Positions 46,372 to 62,728 of a DNA stretch of 64,000 nucleotides are shown here, one piece after another; the first letter of the stretch is position 1; each line of letters begins with the position of its first letter. The stretch is from Ciona savignyi. Taxonomy: Eukaryota > Chordata > Ascidiacea > Phlebobranchia > Cionidae. The DNA lies in contig CH000029.1 of NCBI GenBank assembly GCA_000149265.1, positions 218,963 to 282,962 on the forward strand. The letters are read 5' to 3'. Both the position numbers and the translations under genes were made by a program. Under the pieces are notes generated by a model. It saw only the letters and a list, made by a program, of their open reading frames with translations. It had not been told where the DNA came from and did not search any database.

Positions 46372-46509
46372 AATGGTTTTCAAACTTAAAAGTTCGTGAT
46401 CCCTTTTAATTTATTATAATTTTTTTGCGACCCTGTTTCCCGTTAAAAATCCGAAACAGTTCAAAATTTACAATAAATATATTAGTTTGTGAAAATTAAT
46501 GTACTCTTA
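46372..46509. mobile_element. hAT-like MITE fragment (GCGACCC type)
   Basis: TGGTTTTCAAACTTAAAAGTTCG and TTGCGACCCTG. Its right end is replaced by a SINE. Confidence 0.5.
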
Positions 46510-46790
46510 GGATAGGATAGGATATTCATGTTTATCCCCGTGAATGGGAAAACCAAGGGGGTTATCACACGGGTAATCGTCAGATCACCTCGCGCCCACC
46601 GTCGCGTTACCGGAAGCATGATTCACACATTCCTTTAAATTATTAAATCTTATTAATCCGCTGGGTTAGGCAATGTTCGTTAAGTCCCTTGTCAAAGGAC
46701 AGAAACAATTACTTATTGACCAGTTTCAAACCTGCAACCTTCCGGTTGGAAGGTGTCACACTAATCCACCAAACTAATCAGACTTATATT
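46509..46790 (-). mobile_element. SINE family A, at the duplication junction
   Basis: Full tail (AGGATAGGATAGGATATTC) at left; the right part matches the SINE at 42941. The tandem duplication junction falls inside this SINE, near 46613. Confidence 0.8.
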
Positions 46791-47539
46791 TAATTAGTCT
46801 GCAGTTGTAAATAAAAAAATCTAGCCCCTCAAATTAATGCCTTACAATCTGCCGTTCCTTGTCTGTAGATTAAATAATTACCTCTATTGCCGTTTAGACA
46901 ACTTCACAACTTATATACAAAATAAACCAAAATCGAACGAGTTTCGAGCGTGATATCCCCGGGCGACCAAACGTTTATCGCCGGCCAGAGACCGCGGACT
47001 CGCCGTACAAATCAACTCTTAACTGTGAATAACTTAATACGAAGCTGTTTTGTGGTATATAGTCCAACCAGATTTGTAAACAAATGTGACTTCATGTTTA
47101 AATGCCAACACCTGTTAGACACTTTAATACCAGTCGCCGGGGTAGGATTGGACGTGTGTATCGATTTTTTCTCTTTTAGTCATCATTTTATGCTAACATC
47201 TATATAAAATCAGGTTTATTAAGTATTGTTTTTGTGTTCCAAACCAATAGAAATAAATCCATTTAATTTGGTATTGCTAAAGGAAGATACACAAAACAAC
47301 TAAAACGGGTGGTTTGTTTATACTTCCACGTCTTGGGTTAACGTATTTACTGACGCACGAAATTATTTTTATAATTTTTACCTCTATATACCCAGAGTAA
47401 ATTAAAGGTCTGTATATTAATTTTGTATATATCGGGTTAATTATTGTTTTATGCCCAGTGATCTTACCCGTTTTCCGTTTGTTTGATTTAGTTTCAAACG
47501 TACCGGTAACTGAACTAAGTAAATAACAAATTATTTACA

Positions 47540-47564
47540 CACGTGATCAGCTGTAGATCACGTG
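47540..47564. promoter_or_regulatory. Palindromic E-box site, copy 2
   Basis: Same CACGTGATC/GATCACGTG palindrome, unchanged, although neighbouring sequence has diverged. Confidence 0.5.
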
Positions 47565-47716
47565 GTATAACTGCCATGTGAGTATGTGTCATTGTGGCAA
47601 AATGAATGTATAGGTTTGTATATACTAGATTATATCCGGGGTGAGACAACACAGTGACCAAGAGGTTGTTTTTACTTGTTTAATGGTCGAAACAACCAAG
47701 TCATTTTACACATAAA

Positions 47717-47722
47717 TATAAA
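47717..47722 (+). promoter_or_regulatory. TATA-like motif, copy 2
   Basis: Second copy of the TATAAAACGCGG motif. Confidence 0.4.
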
Positions 47723-47768
47723 ACGCGGAACGACGAAAGACGGGAACGAGAAATCAAAACCGTCCGAC

Positions 47769-48050
47769 TGATTAGCTTGGTGGGTGTGTGTGTTACCTTT
47801 CAGCCGAAAGGTTGCTGGTACGAAATTGGTCGCCAGCTAGTCGGTTGTGTCCTTGGGCAAGGCACTTTACGGACAGTGCCTGAACCCAGCGTATTAATGG
47901 GTTCTACTAAATTGAAGGAACATGTCTATCATACACAACACACTGCAATAGCTCCGGTAACCCGACGATGGGCGCGAGGTGATCTGACGATCGTGTGTTA
48001 ACCCCCTTGGTTTTCCCAATCACGGGGATAAACATGAATGAACTATATCC
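47769..48050 (+). mobile_element. SINE family A
   Basis: Near full-length; counterpart of 44126 with a complete body. Confidence 0.85.
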
Positions 48051-49508
48051 TAAAATTAAAGAAAATTAGAATAAAACTTTGTATAATAGATAGTAGGCCT
48101 ATGTGTTACTGCATTGTGTATGTTTAAAGACAAACTGAACAACAATCCAACCACTAGCAGCTCGGCAACTGCAACGTAATTTATCATGCGCATAGCGGGG
48201 GGATTACGAGCGGCTATATGGAGGAGCGGCTATATGGGGCTATATGGACAGCGTTTAAACATTCATAACAGGCTTGCCAGGGGGTTTGTGCTGGTAGATT
48301 CTGCGGTTTTCTTATCCAGATAGACATTCATAGAGATTTCGCCAATAACGCATTTGAATATGTTGTCCTTCTAAATTCCTTTATTTTGATGTATAGTTTA
48401 TATACAATAACCGCGGGCAGTTATATGCACAATGCGTTTGAACATTTATAACTCGCTTTTCAGATAGTTATGCTAGAAGGTGCTGCGGTTTTCTTATCCA
48501 TATTTCTAGGGTGAGTTACAACTACCCGCTTGAAACACACAGTTATAACAAAACCACTTTACATTGAATCCTATTACGTTTCTGGGTTAGTTGTTTGGGT
48601 AGAAGTAAAATATTACCATCCGTCGCATCTGAAGCATTGGATGTAACCGTTGTCATCACCAGCAAGCCTACAATGACAGAATAGATCCACTTTAAAATTT
48701 CTGTTTTGTTCTTTAGTTGTTTCGTTTTACAGGAGATTTTTAAAAATAACCAATAAGCATTCTGTGTTTTTCAAGCATAACTTTAATATCCTTTCTGAGA
48801 AAAGGTAATGGTATAGACGGTGCAATTTTCCGACAAGCGTTAGTTTTCTTGGTTTTACGTTTAAAATCGTATGAATATTATATTATTCTGGTTTACTTAA
48901 ATTGAATGGTAAAGTTGATCATTTGAACAAATTTGTTTCGAGGTGTATAAGTAGGGAATTGAAAACTTGGATGATTAAACAGCGTTGCAACCCTTCAATA
49001 TCTGGAAATTGCCGCCCAAAAACAAACATTGCTGCATCTACACACTTCTCGTCCAATCTTTCTTTGCTTCGTCAGCGTTTATAGCTGTTTCGTCAATAGC
49101 AAAAAATTCCCTGTTTTTAGGAAATAGTTTTTACTATTTCATCATTCTTAGTAACGTATTTATTGAATAGGTATTTCATTACTTGTGTTATAATAAAATA
49201 TATAATATCAGCGTTGGCTTATATCATGCGAAACTGTTAATTTCCGGTATGTTAGGTTAGGTTCCTAAGTTCAATCGTTTTATCAAATGTGCAGAAACTA
49301 ACAGGTTCCGAGCTACGAGTCCAAACTTGATACCCATGTTTCTAAATAAAGCATTTAAATATGTTGGTATAAAAAAACAACAATAAAAATACACAAAGAG
49401 TTAATATCTCGTAAATGTTCAACTCGATATCAACATTTTTTATTAAAGGGTTTCCGTGCGGTTAAGTTTACGGGAAATTTTGGAAAATTGTGAAAATTGT
49501 TATATAAA

Positions 49509-49695
49509 AGACATGGGCAACATGCGGACCAGGTCCGGCTCGTGAAGGTTTTTTGGCCGGCCCGCAGACTGTATCTATCCATACCCTGTAATTAAGATAT
49601 TGAATACTATTCATGTAATTATCAGGCCCACCAAGGACTTCATTTTCCCACATCTGGCCCACCGACTAGAGAAGTTGCCCACCCATGTTGTAAAG
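49509..49695. mobile_element. hAT-like MITE (CATGGGCAAC type), copy 2
   Basis: ACATGGGCAACATG at left and GTTGCCCACCCATGT at right give clearer inverted ends than copy 1. Confidence 0.6.
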
Positions 49696-50261
49696 GGTGC
49701 TTGCAGTTATGAATTGCAGCGATGTGTTCTTTCCATTTATGCCGACTTTGAGCGACTAGCTGCATTTTACACGTGGTAATAGTGTATTGTAATTTAATAT
49801 AAATTTGGTGGGGGGTGTACGAACACGTGTTTGAAGTAAACTGGTTAGGTATATTTGCAAGTATTACTTTTAAGTTATATTTGATAATCCTTTAACTTTG
49901 TTTATAATTAAAAGTGAGTTGCCTATCCCAGTTCTACGGTATCGAAACACAAATATCGGCTTTGAAAATCGTCAAAATGTGAAAAAAGCGGCAGCGGTCG
50001 TGAATGTGAATCAAAGGGCGTTTTAGTTCGAGAGAGGAAAGTCCACATTCAGAGAGAAAATAAGAATTAAATTATTGTCAAAACCCAATAACTTAACTGT
50101 AAATCGCAATTAATTACACAGTAAGCTAATGAAACTGAATAGTAAGAAAAACGGAAATTCTTATAAATTCCTTTCGTATCATTTAACAAGGCGATAGCTA
50201 GATCGGATACTGTTCGGTTTCTGTTGTAAGTCGGTTATTCAAATTAATATGCATTATACCA

Positions 50262-50455
50262 ATGCTTTTCAAACTTTAAAGCTTGCGATCCCTTTTAATT
50301 TTTCGAGAATTTTCAGCGACCCCCGTTTTACGTTTAAAATCCTAAACAGATCGAAATGTATACTACAGATTTAGTAGTTTGTGTGAAATTGATGTACTCT
50401 TTGCGGCCCATAAAATTCATTGCGCGACCCGCAGTTTGGGAAGTCCAGCATTAAA
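50262..50455. mobile_element. hAT-like MITE (GCGACCC type)
   Basis: AATGCTTTTCAAACTTTAAAG at left, CGCAGTTTGGGAAGTCCAGC at right; the fullest copy of this family in the window. Confidence 0.6.
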
Positions 50456-50496
50456 CATTACAAGAATTGTACAATTTAATTAAAAAATGACAAAGT

Positions 50497-50622
50497 ATAG
50501 GATCGGATATTCATGTTTATCCCCGTGAATGGGAAAACGCAAGGAGAGTTAACACACAAGTAACCGACAAATTACCTCGCTCCCACGGTTAGGTTACCGC
50601 GGAGCTATTGCAGTGTGTTGTT
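50497..50622 (-). mobile_element. SINE family A, truncated
   Basis: Tail and first part of the body; stops at TTGCAGTGTGTTG. Confidence 0.7.
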
Positions 50623-51387
50623 AAAAATATGAAACTAGAAGTAAAGATGAATTATACAGTAAGCCGATAAAACCGAATAGAAAAGCGGAAATTCTTTATT
50701 TCCTGTCGTATCACATTTAATAGTGCGTTATCTCTATAGCATATGCATTATTCGGTTGGTGTTATAGGTCAGCTATTCAAATAGACCAATGTGTTAGACA
50801 TTAGGGCTGTATAGTTTTATAGCATATCTTATATATAGGTCTACTCTAAGATGCTTATAGAGATTAAAGGACGAGTATTTATTTATTTTTATGTTTTAAT
50901 CCTACCGATACTGTCTATTTCAGCACAAGATACCATAGTTTTACGTCCGCTGAAGGAGTTGTCAGTATGAGTGCCTAATTTAAAAGTCTGTACTAAATAA
51001 TTCTTTATGTTCTGTATGACACTTTATTTAAATATGGTTCGCCATTTGTTAGATTGAGCGACCGTTTTTACAATCAGACACCACAAACCCATCTAAGACA
51101 AAAGCGTTAATGAGGTATATTTCAGAGTGTACCCCAGACTGGTTATGAATATTTAGATTTAGACGCTTCGTGCATATAGCTCCCCGTGGTTAATGTATAT
51201 AAACTATGCAAAATAAAGGTATTTGAAAAAGCGGAAACTCTACATATATATTCGGGAATACTGTTTTACATAGTTTTAAATAAAAACAACCTGTCGAGCG
51301 AGCATGGGTTGATTGAAAAACGTTTATTAAAATTCCAACGCGCGTTAAAAGGTTTAACTTCCGTTTCTATCTTCCGTCGTTCCGCGT
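50623..51387. other. Upstream of SRM, no gene seen
   Basis: AT-rich. Includes a diverged third copy of the AACCGAATAG..GCGGAAATTC phrase from the tandem duplication (50660). Confidence 0.35.
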
Positions 51388-51393
51388 TTTATA
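51388..51393 (-). promoter_or_regulatory. TATA-like motif, inverted third copy
   Basis: Minus strand AAATATAAAACGCGGAACGA, as at 44055 and 47717. Confidence 0.35.
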
Positions 51394-51454
51394 TTTCTAT
51401 GTAAAATAACTTTGATATTGAAATACCACGTGCGCACCGTCGGGTTGCCGCGGC

Positions 51455-51612
51455 CCAACAATAAACGGAGAGAATTACTCACTAAACGGAGAAAATATAA
51501 TATTACCCTGGCCTTTACACTAATTATATCACATAACTATAATCATAACTCCAACCCTAGCCCTCTATATTTTGGTGTGCAGTTTCCCTTCTTCCCTTCC
51601 TTACGTTTTTCC
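51455..51612. mobile_element. Short inverted-repeat element, relative of 11307
   Basis: Right part TTTTGGTGTGCAGTTTCCC.. matches; left part diverged (AACGGAGAGAATTACTCACT). Confidence 0.45.
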
Positions 51613-51912
51613 GATTACGAGCTTCCGGTAAGTGTAGTTGGCCTATGCATAACGATATAAACTTGCTTGCCGTTTAAATTTAACCAAGTAATCCGTGCAT
51701 ACTCGCTTATGTTTTTGTTTACACGTGTTTTACTTGTTTAGTTTGTAACGATGCTGGAAAAAAATGTTATGGTATTATTTTTATAAATTTGTATTAAAAG
51801 TACTATTAGTTATTGTTTACAAGCACAATTATTTATTTTTTAACTCGTTATTATGGTTTGGGATTTCCTCAATTTAAAACTGCACTTTAATCTTAGATTT
51901 CTTATTTACATA

Positions 51913-56428
<4,516 letters not shown>

Positions 56429-56689
56429 ATAGCACTGTGATGTCACAGTCTATTGAAGACACTATTTTAACCAATTGTAAAAAAATGTTTTTTAAAATAT
56501 TGTGAAACTTGTTGTCTGGGTTATTCGTGATGGTGTCAACTGGCTGGCCATTTTATATTTAGTGGTATTGTATTTGGGGAATCCCCTTGCTTTGTACTAT
56601 ATTTTATAGCAGGTATGAGTTTAAGGATAACTTAACAGAAATATTGGCTTCGATATTACTTTTCTACCTATTAAGCATCTATTGTGCTT

Positions 56690-56870
56690 CGTTAGGCCGT
56701 CAGCTGATAGGTTGTGGGATTGAAACTGGTCGTTATCTAGACAGTTGTCCCAGCGAATTAATGTGTTCTAAAATTGAAGAAATGTTTTAATCATATACAA
56801 CACACTGCAATAGCTCCGGTAACCCGACGGTGGGCGCGAGGTGATCTGACGATTGTCCGTGTGTTAAAAC
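56690..56870 (+). mobile_element. SINE family A, CORE-deleted
   Basis: 3' of SRM. Head (GGATTGAAACTGGTCG) joined to the distal body. Confidence 0.65.
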
Positions 56871-57093
56871 TACTACATCAGCATCACCACCGGCCACGTA
56901 CGAATGGTGTAAACGTGAATATTTAAAAGTTTCTGTTCTACATCAACTTGTACTTTTATTAACCAGTTGTCTACTACTGAGATTTTGTGGCAATAAACTC
57001 GGTGAAATATTCCTAACCTATATTTGGTATGCTGCTGTATTTTGTATAAATAAACGTTCAGGTGGAAATGTTAGTTTTAAGAAGCTGAGGGGT

Positions 57094-57365
57094 AGGAGGT
57101 TTATTCCCGTGAATGGGAAACCAAAGGGGGTTAACACGCGATAAATCTACAGATCATCCCACGCCCACCATCGGGTTACCAGAGCTATTGCAATGTGTTT
57201 TATATGATTCACACAGTTCTTTTATTAGGTAGAACCCATAAATCTTTTGGGTTCAAACAATCTTCGTTAAGTGCCTTGCCCAATTACACAACCGACTGGC
57301 CAGTGACCAGATTCGAATCTGCTACCCTTCGGCTGAAAGGCTACGCACCAAACTAATCAGTCCAA
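57094..57365 (-). mobile_element. SINE family A
   Basis: Near full-length (TTAAGTGCCTTGCCCAATTACACA). Confidence 0.8.
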
Positions 57366-57647
57366 CAAAGTAGAAAGTTAGTTTTCCAAAGATGGTTTCA
57401 CCGTTTTCCGAATCCGAGAAGAACGGAAAGTGAAGCTCATTTGTTAAATAAAAGTCAAGCAAGTGACGTAGGATTTCACACAATGACGTGTCGCTCCTAC
57501 CGTGATGACGTAGGTGTTTCTACAGCGATGCCAAAAGTGTGAATTATCAGGTAGGTAATTGGGTCATAGAGATCGGTATGAGACTTGATCTATCAACCTC
57601 AAAGCTTTGTTTTTCATTTTTGTTTTATACTTAAAAGGTGTCAACAC

Positions 57648-57740
57648 AGTAGTAGCGTAATCACACGGGCAATCGTCGGATTACCTCATGCCCATCGCCG
57701 GGTTATCGGAGTTGGTGAAGTGTTTTTTATTTAATTTTTC
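57648..57740 (-). mobile_element. SINE family A, 3' fragment
   Basis: CACACGGGCAATCGTCGGATTACC and CGCCGGGTTATCGGAG only. Confidence 0.6.
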
Positions 57741-57900
57741 CTTCAGTTTTATTAGAATCCAATCATCTGTGGGCTCGCGGTTTTTACAAGCTGATTGCTT
57801 AATTTGGCTGAGCTTGTTTAGCCGGCTGCCTTACGGTCTTTGGCGAGCTGCGCAGCGGAAAGTCTATTCTCCACAGATCGCACACTAATAATTATAGTGA

Positions 57901-58380
57901 CCACGATTTGTACTGTCTTAATCTCAAACTCGAAGTCTATAACTTTTGATTCACTTTAGTTGTATTCTGCGTCTTGCGACTCAAGTTACTTAGTACGTCA
58001 TTCAGCATGACGCCAGTTGTATAGTCTAAGGTACGTTATACAGCATGACGCAGGTTATCTCAAGTACTTTAATGTAGGTTATATTAGGTTATATAAATTT
58101 CCAGAATATAAAGGGAATTTACAAGGTGCGAGAAGTTTACGTGCGAGACGTTCACATCTGCACGTTTGACTAACTGTGGGGAATTAGGTGACAAAACTAT
58201 GTTAACGATTTAAACGGCAAAAATACAAAGGCCAGTAGTACAAGGTGATAATTACGTACAAAAATAATAAAACGTGAGAGTCGGTAAACTTGAAACGCAA
58301 AAACACGATGTAAAAACACAAAATATTTTAGACATAAATTAAAACAAGTATATACTATAATACGAAATGCTACAACATCT
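57901..58380 (+). repeat. Direct terminal repeat, left (copy 2 element)
   Basis: Contains CATTCAGCATGACGCCAGTT and ends ACGAAATGCTACAACATCT. Confidence 0.85.
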
Positions 58381-60108
58381 CATTTTTTCCACATTTGTTA
58401 AGTGTGAGAAAATAAAATCACGGTCTCGTTGAGCATTTCGGATGTTCAGTCGAAATAACAATCTAAGTCATGTGGTGAACGATCTCACGAAGTTTCGAGC
58501 ATTTCACACGTTGATCCTGCAAATATACTAGAATACCCTGGTTGGGAGAATTAAGTACAAAGCTAGAATTGTGCAATCGTGCATAAAAATCTGGTGTCAT
58601 GTATGTTAATGCGTGATAAATGTTAGGTGGAATATGTAGTAAAAGTGACATCTCATATTCAAGGTAGCAACGCCACAATTTGCATCACATGAGCCATATT
58701 TTTTATACTTTGCCAGCTAATAAACCAAGGCGTGTACGCCTGGTTACTCACTACCGAGTGAGCATGAAATAAATGCAGCGATGATCTCGCTATATATGCG
58801 ACGAAAGCGCAATTAATAAAAACGCAAAAACAAAAACCGAGCGACCTGTCATATGTAGGTTTTACGACTCGTAACGAATAAGGGAAATAATCTTGCGCGG
58901 ATGTACTTCCATCAACAAACAAAAGAAAACTTTTAGTAAGCAGGACATAAGCCGTGTCTCGTCATTACTGTGCGGTGTTTGTAAAAGCCTGTTTTACACA
59001 CGAAATATATTCGGTTCGGAACATCCGACACATTGACTGAGAGGCGATTAGACAATTAGACATCGCATTTACATGCGGCGCGATTACCATAGCTATACGG
59101 AAGTACGCTGGTATCGTTTAATAAACTGTGGCGTTGTGAAGCGAGTACGCTCACTTATTTACACAGCATGAGCGCAAATGCGCGGGGTAAAGGCGATCAG
59201 ACTTCGCAGAAAAGGAAACAAGCCTCGAGCCGCTGCTAAAAACGAGTATATAATCGCATGAACGAAACGCATAATTTGCGTGAGGCGCGATTAAAAGAAA
59301 ACTAACGCCTTGTCGGCGGTAACATTGAAAATCTGGCGCGAACGAACAAAACAAACGTCGTTCGATGTGTAAACGCGCCTATTATACCGGATGGGTTGGC
59401 GCAGCATGGCATCATTGACTCAAGCTCATGATAGCATAATCGTGAAAGCGTTACTGACCTTGTTTAAGATGAAGTGCGTATGTAGCAGTGGTTGAAGGCG
59501 CGTTTGCTCTTCGTGTTTGTAAGAAATCTGTAAAGTAAAACACCGATATTATGCATTCTTGCAATAGCCTAGTACCATCCAACCAAACCGGAAACACTAG
59601 TATTTGCAATCGTTGCAGACTAATAATTACATATAGTATAAAAAATAATAATAAAACAAAAAAATAATCTAGAAGCTACAAAAATAATAATACAACCCTT
59701 TCATATTTCGTAAAGGGAACGTCGTCTTGCAAATTCTCTTCTTTCGTAGGCGGAGACGATGCTTATCAACTTGATTTCAATAAAGTGCGTTGTCTTGTTG
59801 TATAGTCACCAACTTCGTCCAGCGAAATGGGGCGTTTCTTACTTGATGCTTGAAATTGCTTCTTAAATAACTTGCGTTGGACCACTCGTCGTTGCCAATG
59901 TAGTTGAAACTTCTAGTTGAAGTTGACGTCGGAAATTGTTCGTTTCGGGAAGTTGCGTGTCCATCATCACGTCGGGCTCAACAATGTGGGCTCGCGCTTT
60001 CTTTTGTACTTCTGCTCGTCGCTTTTCCATAGAGATCTTTATTCTGGTTACTTTGAACTTGACATAGCTTGCTCTGTCCTCAAAAAGTCCACTAATATAG
60101 TTGTATAG

Positions 60109-60587
60109 CCACGACTTGTAATGGCTTGATCTTACACTCGAAGTCTATAACTTTTGATTCACTTTAGTTGTATTCTGCGTCTTGCGACTCAAGTTACTTA
60201 GTACGTCATTCAGCATGACGCCAGTTGTATAGTCTAAGGTACGTTATACAGCATGACGCAGGTTATCTCAAGTACTTTAATGTAGGTTATATTAGGTTAT
60301 ATAAATTTCCAGAATATAAAGGGAATTTACAAGGTGCGAGAAGTTTACGTGCGAGACGTTCACATCTGCACGTTTGACTAACTGTGGGGAATTAGGTGAC
60401 AAAACTATGTTAACGATTTAAACGGCAAAAATACAAAGGCCAGTAGTACAAGGTGATAATTACGTACAAAAATAATAAAACGTGAGAGTCGGTAAACTTG
60501 AAACGCAAAAACACGATGTAAAAACACAAAATATTTTAGACATAAATTAAAACAAGTATATACTATAATACGAAATGCTACACATCT
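60109..60587 (+). repeat. Direct terminal repeat, right (copy 2 element)
   Basis: Second copy, offset 2208 from the left one. Confidence 0.85.
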
Positions 60588-60625
60588 ACTCGGTTCGTGC
60601 ACTGTCTGCTAGGTGTCTTTCTTAA

Positions 60626-61164
60626 AGGGGAACTGAAGTCAATTTTAAGAATATCTTAATAAATGGAAAAAACTACGCTGATTTCAAAAATCAAATCAGT
60701 TTCTTCCAATATTTTTTGTTAAAGAGTTATGAGCAAAAATGCATTTCATTTTATGTTAGGGGATTTCCCGTATTACGTCATTGACGTTGTTAAGATTTCG
60801 TGCTTATATGCATTGTACACAATCATGTGCCAGTTTAGAGGTGAATTAGTAACAGAAGCGCCTGCAGGAGCGTTGTATTTTTGTTTTTTTATGGAGACTT
60901 AGCATAACACTTGTCATATAGCCTAACTGAACCAATGTATGCGCGTGACAGCTTACCTAAAGCGCGCTCATTCAGGCCTGCACGATCCTGGACCTAAGCT
61001 GAATGCTGAGGTATACAGGTCTCGTATTTAAATGACTTTAGAATAATAAGTCCTAGCAATTTATATCATAAATCATAGAAGTGAAGACAGAACAAGAAAA
61101 CTAGAACAGGAGGCAGTAAACTGTAACTGCCAGCAATTTATAGTTCTAAATAAACCAGCCATCA
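60626..61164 (+). repeat. Terminal inverted repeat, left arm
   Basis: About 539 bp; ends at AAACCAGCCATCA, inverse of the right arm. Confidence 0.85.
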
Positions 61165-61317
61165 CTCTGGCATGGACGAAAGAAAATTTATTGTACACAA
61201 TAAAATAACACAAATTCAGTCATATGCGTTTAAACCAAGGAAAAACGTCTGAAAGTTATCTTTGAAGATGCAAGCCCTATAGAAGAAAATGTTTATTTAG
61301 AAACATTACCTATTGAC

Positions 61318-61506
61318 ATGACTTGGTGCCGTTGCAAAAACTGTATTCTTATGGACACACCGCAAGAATGTTTATGCTGCATGAATGTACATGCATTTGT
61401 ACACAAAATAACACCACACTGGACTTGCACTACTAAAAGCCCTTATTTTTCAATTATCTACTTGGATAAAGAAGTTCTTGAAGTTGCACTTGATGTACTG
61501 GGTTGA
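61318..61506 (+). CDS. P2X7 C-tail-like (ballast) Cys-rich domain, partial
   Basis: The 62-residue frame has WCRCKNCILM, then ECLCC, a Cys further on (TC) and YLDKEVLEVAL. This spacing matches the zinc-binding intracellular domain of P2X7 receptors and its stand-alone invertebrate relatives (WC.C..C..M....E..CC....C......F..I.LD..VL..A). The frame is open upstream to about 61237 but is preceded by a stop. A QSYAFKPRK-like N-terminal motif lies in another frame just upstream, so a frameshift has probably broken it. Whether it is expressed is unknown. Confidence 0.55.
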   Translation: MTWCRCKNCILMDTPQECLCCMNVHAFVHKITPHWTCTTKSPYFSIIYLDKEVLEVALDVLG

Positions 61507-61826
61507 TCACTATGTTTAAAATCATAATCAGAAAAATTAAAAACTGTTGGAACTGTATTTTTCACCAAGTGGTTTGTTTTCATCATCTTGGCCACTCCAT
61601 TGGAGTCAAATACAATTTTACTATGATAATCCTTGTCACAAATATGTGCACTACACACTGCGGTTCTTTTTCCAGGTAGTTTAGAACGCTTGCATTGTTG
61701 TATCCATTGCTTCATCTGTTTTTTGTCGTTGTGAGGAAATCGATGGAAGAGCACAGGTGGATTGCAATTTCGTGTGCTGTAATAGGAATTTGTACATCCC
61801 GGAGCAAAACAATATGCTCCAATCAC
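61458..61826 (-). CDS. THAP-domain DNA-binding protein of the transposon
   Basis: 122 residues. The THAP zinc finger fills the first 90: C..PGC at residues 6-11, FHRFP near 28, the invariant Trp (QWIQQC), VCSAHI as the second zinc pair and NTVPTVF as the closing AVPT.F motif. The Ser/Thr-rich tail (SSATSRTSLSK) then stops. THAP fingers bind transposon ends in P-type and Kolobok transposases and in host THAP proteins. Here the domain stands alone, without a catalytic region, so it may be the first exon of a former transposase or a separate DNA-binding ORF. Confidence 0.75.
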   Translation of the reverse strand: MIGAYCFAPGCTNSYYSTRNCNPPVLFHRFPHNDKKQMKQWIQQCKRSKLPGKRTAVCSAHICDKDYHSKIVFDSNGVAKMMKTNHLVKNTVPTVFNFSDYDFKHSDQPSTSSATSRTSLSK

Positions 61827-62193
61827 TCTTCCTTCCTTCTCAGTGGCTTAACTTTAGGCATTTTACAATATCTAATAAAAAGAACTAAATTGGAAAAGTG
61901 GTATATTCTTATTAACTTATTTGGGTAGTTAAGTACAGATCTATTATATATATTCTTCACTTACTTATCTGAGTGCTTGCTGTGTACTTATTGTCATACT
62001 ACACATTGGCTACTCAACTGTGGATTAACTGGTTTATGCAATAAGTGGTATTCTCAACCAGTAGGCTAATGCTCAGTTTCAATAGCAGCAGACATTAAAT
62101 GCACCACATACGCAACAGCAAAACATTATACAAACAGCCAATGTAAACCATGAAAGAAAAATGCTGTTCCCACCGCATAGTCTAATCTTTGAT

Positions 62194-62728
62194 TGATGGC
62201 TGGTTTATTTATATAAATTGCTGGCAGTTACAGTTTAATGCATTCTGTTAGAGTTTTCTTGTTCTGTCTTCACTTCTATGATTTATGATATAAATTGCTA
62301 AGACTTATTATTCTAAAGTCATTTAAATACGAGACCTGTATACCTCAGCATTCAGCTTAGGTCCAGGACCGTGCAGGCCTTAATGACCGCGCTTAAAGTA
62401 AGCTGTCACCATGTACATTGGTTCAGTAAGGCTATATGACAAGTGTTATGCTAAGTCTCCATAAAAAAACGAAAATACAACGCTCCTGCAGGCGCTTCTG
62501 TTACTAATTCACCTCTAAACTGGCACATGATTGTATACAATGCATATAGGCACGAAATCTCAACAACGTCAATGACGTAATACGGGAAATCCCCTAACAT
62601 AAAATGAAATGCATTTTTGCTCATAACTCTTTAACAAAAAAATATTGGAAGAAACTGATTTGATTTTTGAAATCAGCGTAGTTTTTTTCATTAATTAAGA
62701 TATTCTTAAAATTGACTTCAGTTCCCCT
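62194..62728 (-). repeat. Terminal inverted repeat, right arm
   Basis: Inverse of 60626-61164 with scattered substitutions. Confidence 0.85.

Larger units (their letters stand above)
42955..46480. repeat. Tandem duplication, copy 1 (about 3.6 kb)
   Basis: Aligns with 46613-50440, with the offset growing from about 3655 to 3893 through indels. Contains a SINE pair, a palindromic E-box site, a TATA-box motif, the GGCTATATGG cluster near 44530-44570 and hAT-like MITEs. No protein-coding exon was recognised in either copy. Confidence 0.8.
46613..50440. repeat. Tandem duplication, copy 2 (about 3.8 kb)
   Basis: Direct copy of 42955-46480 with a longer insert near 48500-48800. Confidence 0.8.
57901..60587. 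mobile_element. Element with 480-bp direct terminal repeats, copy 2
   Basis: Direct repeats 57901-58380 and 60109-60587 are identical by eye from about 57929 (60137) onward, differing only in the first 28 bases and by one base at the end. The roughly 1.73-kb interior is homologous to that of the element at 588-2709. No gag/pol-like frame, PBS or polypurine tract was found. Likely a non-autonomous LTR-like element; the near-identity of the repeats suggests recent insertion or gene conversion. Confidence 0.6.
60626..62728. mobile_element. TTAA-flanked DNA transposon with 540-bp inverted repeats (Kolobok-like)
   Basis: Inverted arms 60626-61164 and 62194-62728, diverged by several percent, ending AGGGGAACTGAAGTC. 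The element is flanked by TTAA at 60622-60625 and 62729-62732. The core between arms encodes a THAP-domain protein (minus) and a Cys-rich P2X7-tail-like domain (plus), convergent and overlapping by 49 bases. TTAA duplication plus a THAP protein fits the Kolobok superfamily; P-type elements make 8-bp duplications. No DDE transposase core was recognised, so this copy is probably non-autonomous. Confidence 0.75.

Noticed and set aside
45002-49170. Short frames conserved between the two tandem copies (for example SISGNCRPKTNIAAS)
   Set aside because: Identity is expected from the recent duplication, the starts differ, and there is no splice or family support.
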